From positions 1-16,105 of the forward strand of contig JBBIJH010000053.1 of assembly GCA_037446075.1 (NCBI GenBank): a stretch of 16,105 nt of DNA, given 5' to 3'. The notes below the pieces were generated by a model that worked only from the letters and a program-made list of their open reading frames with translations, made no database searches and was not told where the DNA came from. A program made the translations under genes and the position numbers. Within the stretch, counting starts at the first letter, position 1. Every line of letters begins with the position of its first letter. Source of the stretch: JBBIJH01 sp037446075. Lineage in GTDB: Bacteria; Bacteroidota; Ignavibacteria; UBA10030; JAHEZR01. Of this stretch, positions 15,878 through 16,105 are shown piece after piece.

Positions 15878-15892
15878 TGAGAATGATTCGCA
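15878..15892. promoter_or_regulatory. Possible Fur-family operator
   Basis: The plus-strand 15-mer TGAGAATGATTCGCA matches 11 of the 14 specified positions of the Fur 7-1-7 pattern TGATAATnATTATCA. It stands about 170 bases upstream of the ferritin start and about 80 bases upstream of the sigma-54-like element. Iron-responsive control of a ferritin plus haem-protein block would be sensible, but a match of this quality can occur by chance. Confidence 0.25.
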
Positions 15893-15961
15893 GAGTAGCG
15901 AAAGGTTTCAGAGAGGCGCCCCAGGAGTACATTCGCTCCACTGGCGACGCCGAGAAATACA

Positions 15962-15992
15962 AGAGCCCGCCGCTGAGTCGGTGGCGGGCTCT
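15962..15992 (-). terminator. Hairpin terminator after the T9SS-signal gene
   Basis: A perfect ten-base stem (AGAGCCCGCC at 15962-15971 with GGCGGGCTCT at 15983-15992) closes an eleven-base loop. On the minus strand it begins 20 bases after the stop codon of the partial gene at the right edge and is followed by TGTATTTCTC, a modest T-rich tract. This fits intrinsic termination of that gene and separates it from the ferritin-multihaem block. Confidence 0.7.
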
Positions 15993-16012
15993 CCACGATG
16001 AAGGCCCACTTC

Positions 16013-16105
16013 TTACTTCAGCAAGAACATCTTCCTCGTCAACACAAAACCCTTCCCTGAGGCGGAAGAACTCTTTGCCTCAATAGCGTAGAAGTAAACT
16101 CCGCT
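16013..16105 (-). CDS. C-terminal end of a T9SS-secreted protein (sorting domain), 5' part outside window
   Basis: The last 30 codons and TAA stop of a minus-strand gene are visible. The peptide has the pattern of a type A T9SS C-terminal sorting signal: Ser-Gly-Val-Tyr-Phe-Tyr-x-Ile-Glu-Ala near its start, a short variable turn, then GFVLTRKMFLLK at the end. In Bacteroidota and related phyla such domains direct proteins through the type IX secretion system to the cell surface or medium, and are cleaved on export. Nothing can be said about the body of the protein, which lies past base 16105. A strong hairpin follows its stop, so it is probably a separate transcript from the ferritin-multihaem block. 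Confidence 0.8.
   Translation of the reverse strand, partial: SGVYFYAIEAKSSSASGKGFVLTRKMFLLK

Larger units (their letters stand above)
15706..16012 (-). promoter_or_regulatory. Regulatory gap upstream of the ferritin-multihaem block
   Basis: This is the only gap above 300 bases. Read on the minus strand it first holds a terminator hairpin (15962-15992), then a Fur-box-like element (15878-15892), a sigma-54-like promoter element (15780-15796), a short hairpin (15746-15769) and the ferritin ribosome-binding site. I see no credible coding frame in it on either strand. It is the most likely place for the main promoter of the minus-strand block, because all later gaps up to the glutamate dehydrogenase gene are under 75 bases. 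Confidence 0.55.

Noticed and set aside
15316..16086. Plus-strand open frame of 256 codons across the ferritin gene and regulatory gap
   Set aside because: It is antisense to a ferritin-fold protein with complete metal ligands and runs through a terminator hairpin; the product is low in recognisable features.

Overview
This window is a single-direction gene block: all fifteen credible coding regions lie on the minus strand, so transcription runs from high to low coordinates. The right edge (16013-16105) holds the last 30 codons of a protein ending in a type IX secretion (T9SS) C-terminal sorting signal. That signal, together with 32 c-type haem motifs, ferredoxin-linked 2-oxoacid metabolism and a malic enzyme-phosphotransacetylase fusion, points to an anaerobic or facultative bacterium of the FCB superphylum (Bacteroidota, Ignavibacteriota and relatives). 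Any closer placement would be a guess.

Read in transcription order, a hairpin terminator follows the T9SS gene, then a roughly 300-base regulatory gap with a Fur-box-like and a sigma-54-like motif. Next come a bacterioferritin-like protein (15286-15705) and the centrepiece of the window: a 13-haem cytochrome c fused to an FdnI-type cytochrome b (13036-15246), a 19-haem cytochrome c with one membrane anchor (11034-13058), and a separate FdnI-type cytochrome b (10169-11059). These last three overlap or nearly abut and look like one transcription unit. They encode two related quinone-linked multihaem modules, one fused and one split, with architecture like Geobacter CbcL. A DksA/TraR-type zinc-finger protein (9762-10169) is translationally coupled to their end.

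The next block is central carbon and nitrogen metabolism: citrate synthase (8359-9699), glutamate dehydrogenase (7019-8287), an unrecognised 139-residue protein (6451-6870) that overlaps NADP-malic enzyme (4160-6454), and a secreted protein of unknown function (3406-4119). A two-cluster ferredoxin (3040-3405) and a VorB-type 2-oxoacid:ferredoxin oxidoreductase alpha subunit (1937-3043) follow. The usual TPP-binding beta subunit and the gamma subunit are absent. Instead, 12 bases later, a TolC-type outer-membrane efflux protein (536-1924) begins, followed by the N-terminal third or so of an RND-type membrane fusion lipoprotein cut by the left edge.

As an inferred physiology, the ferredoxin/VorB, malic enzyme, citrate synthase and glutamate dehydrogenase steps generate or use reduced carriers, and the two multihaem modules would pass quinol electrons into the periplasm toward acceptors not encoded here. 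No outer-membrane porin-cytochrome conduit, extracellular cytochrome or terminal reductase is visible. The most unusual feature is the 19-haem protein, which is built from an octahaem unit duplicated with a period of 243 residues plus a partial third copy.
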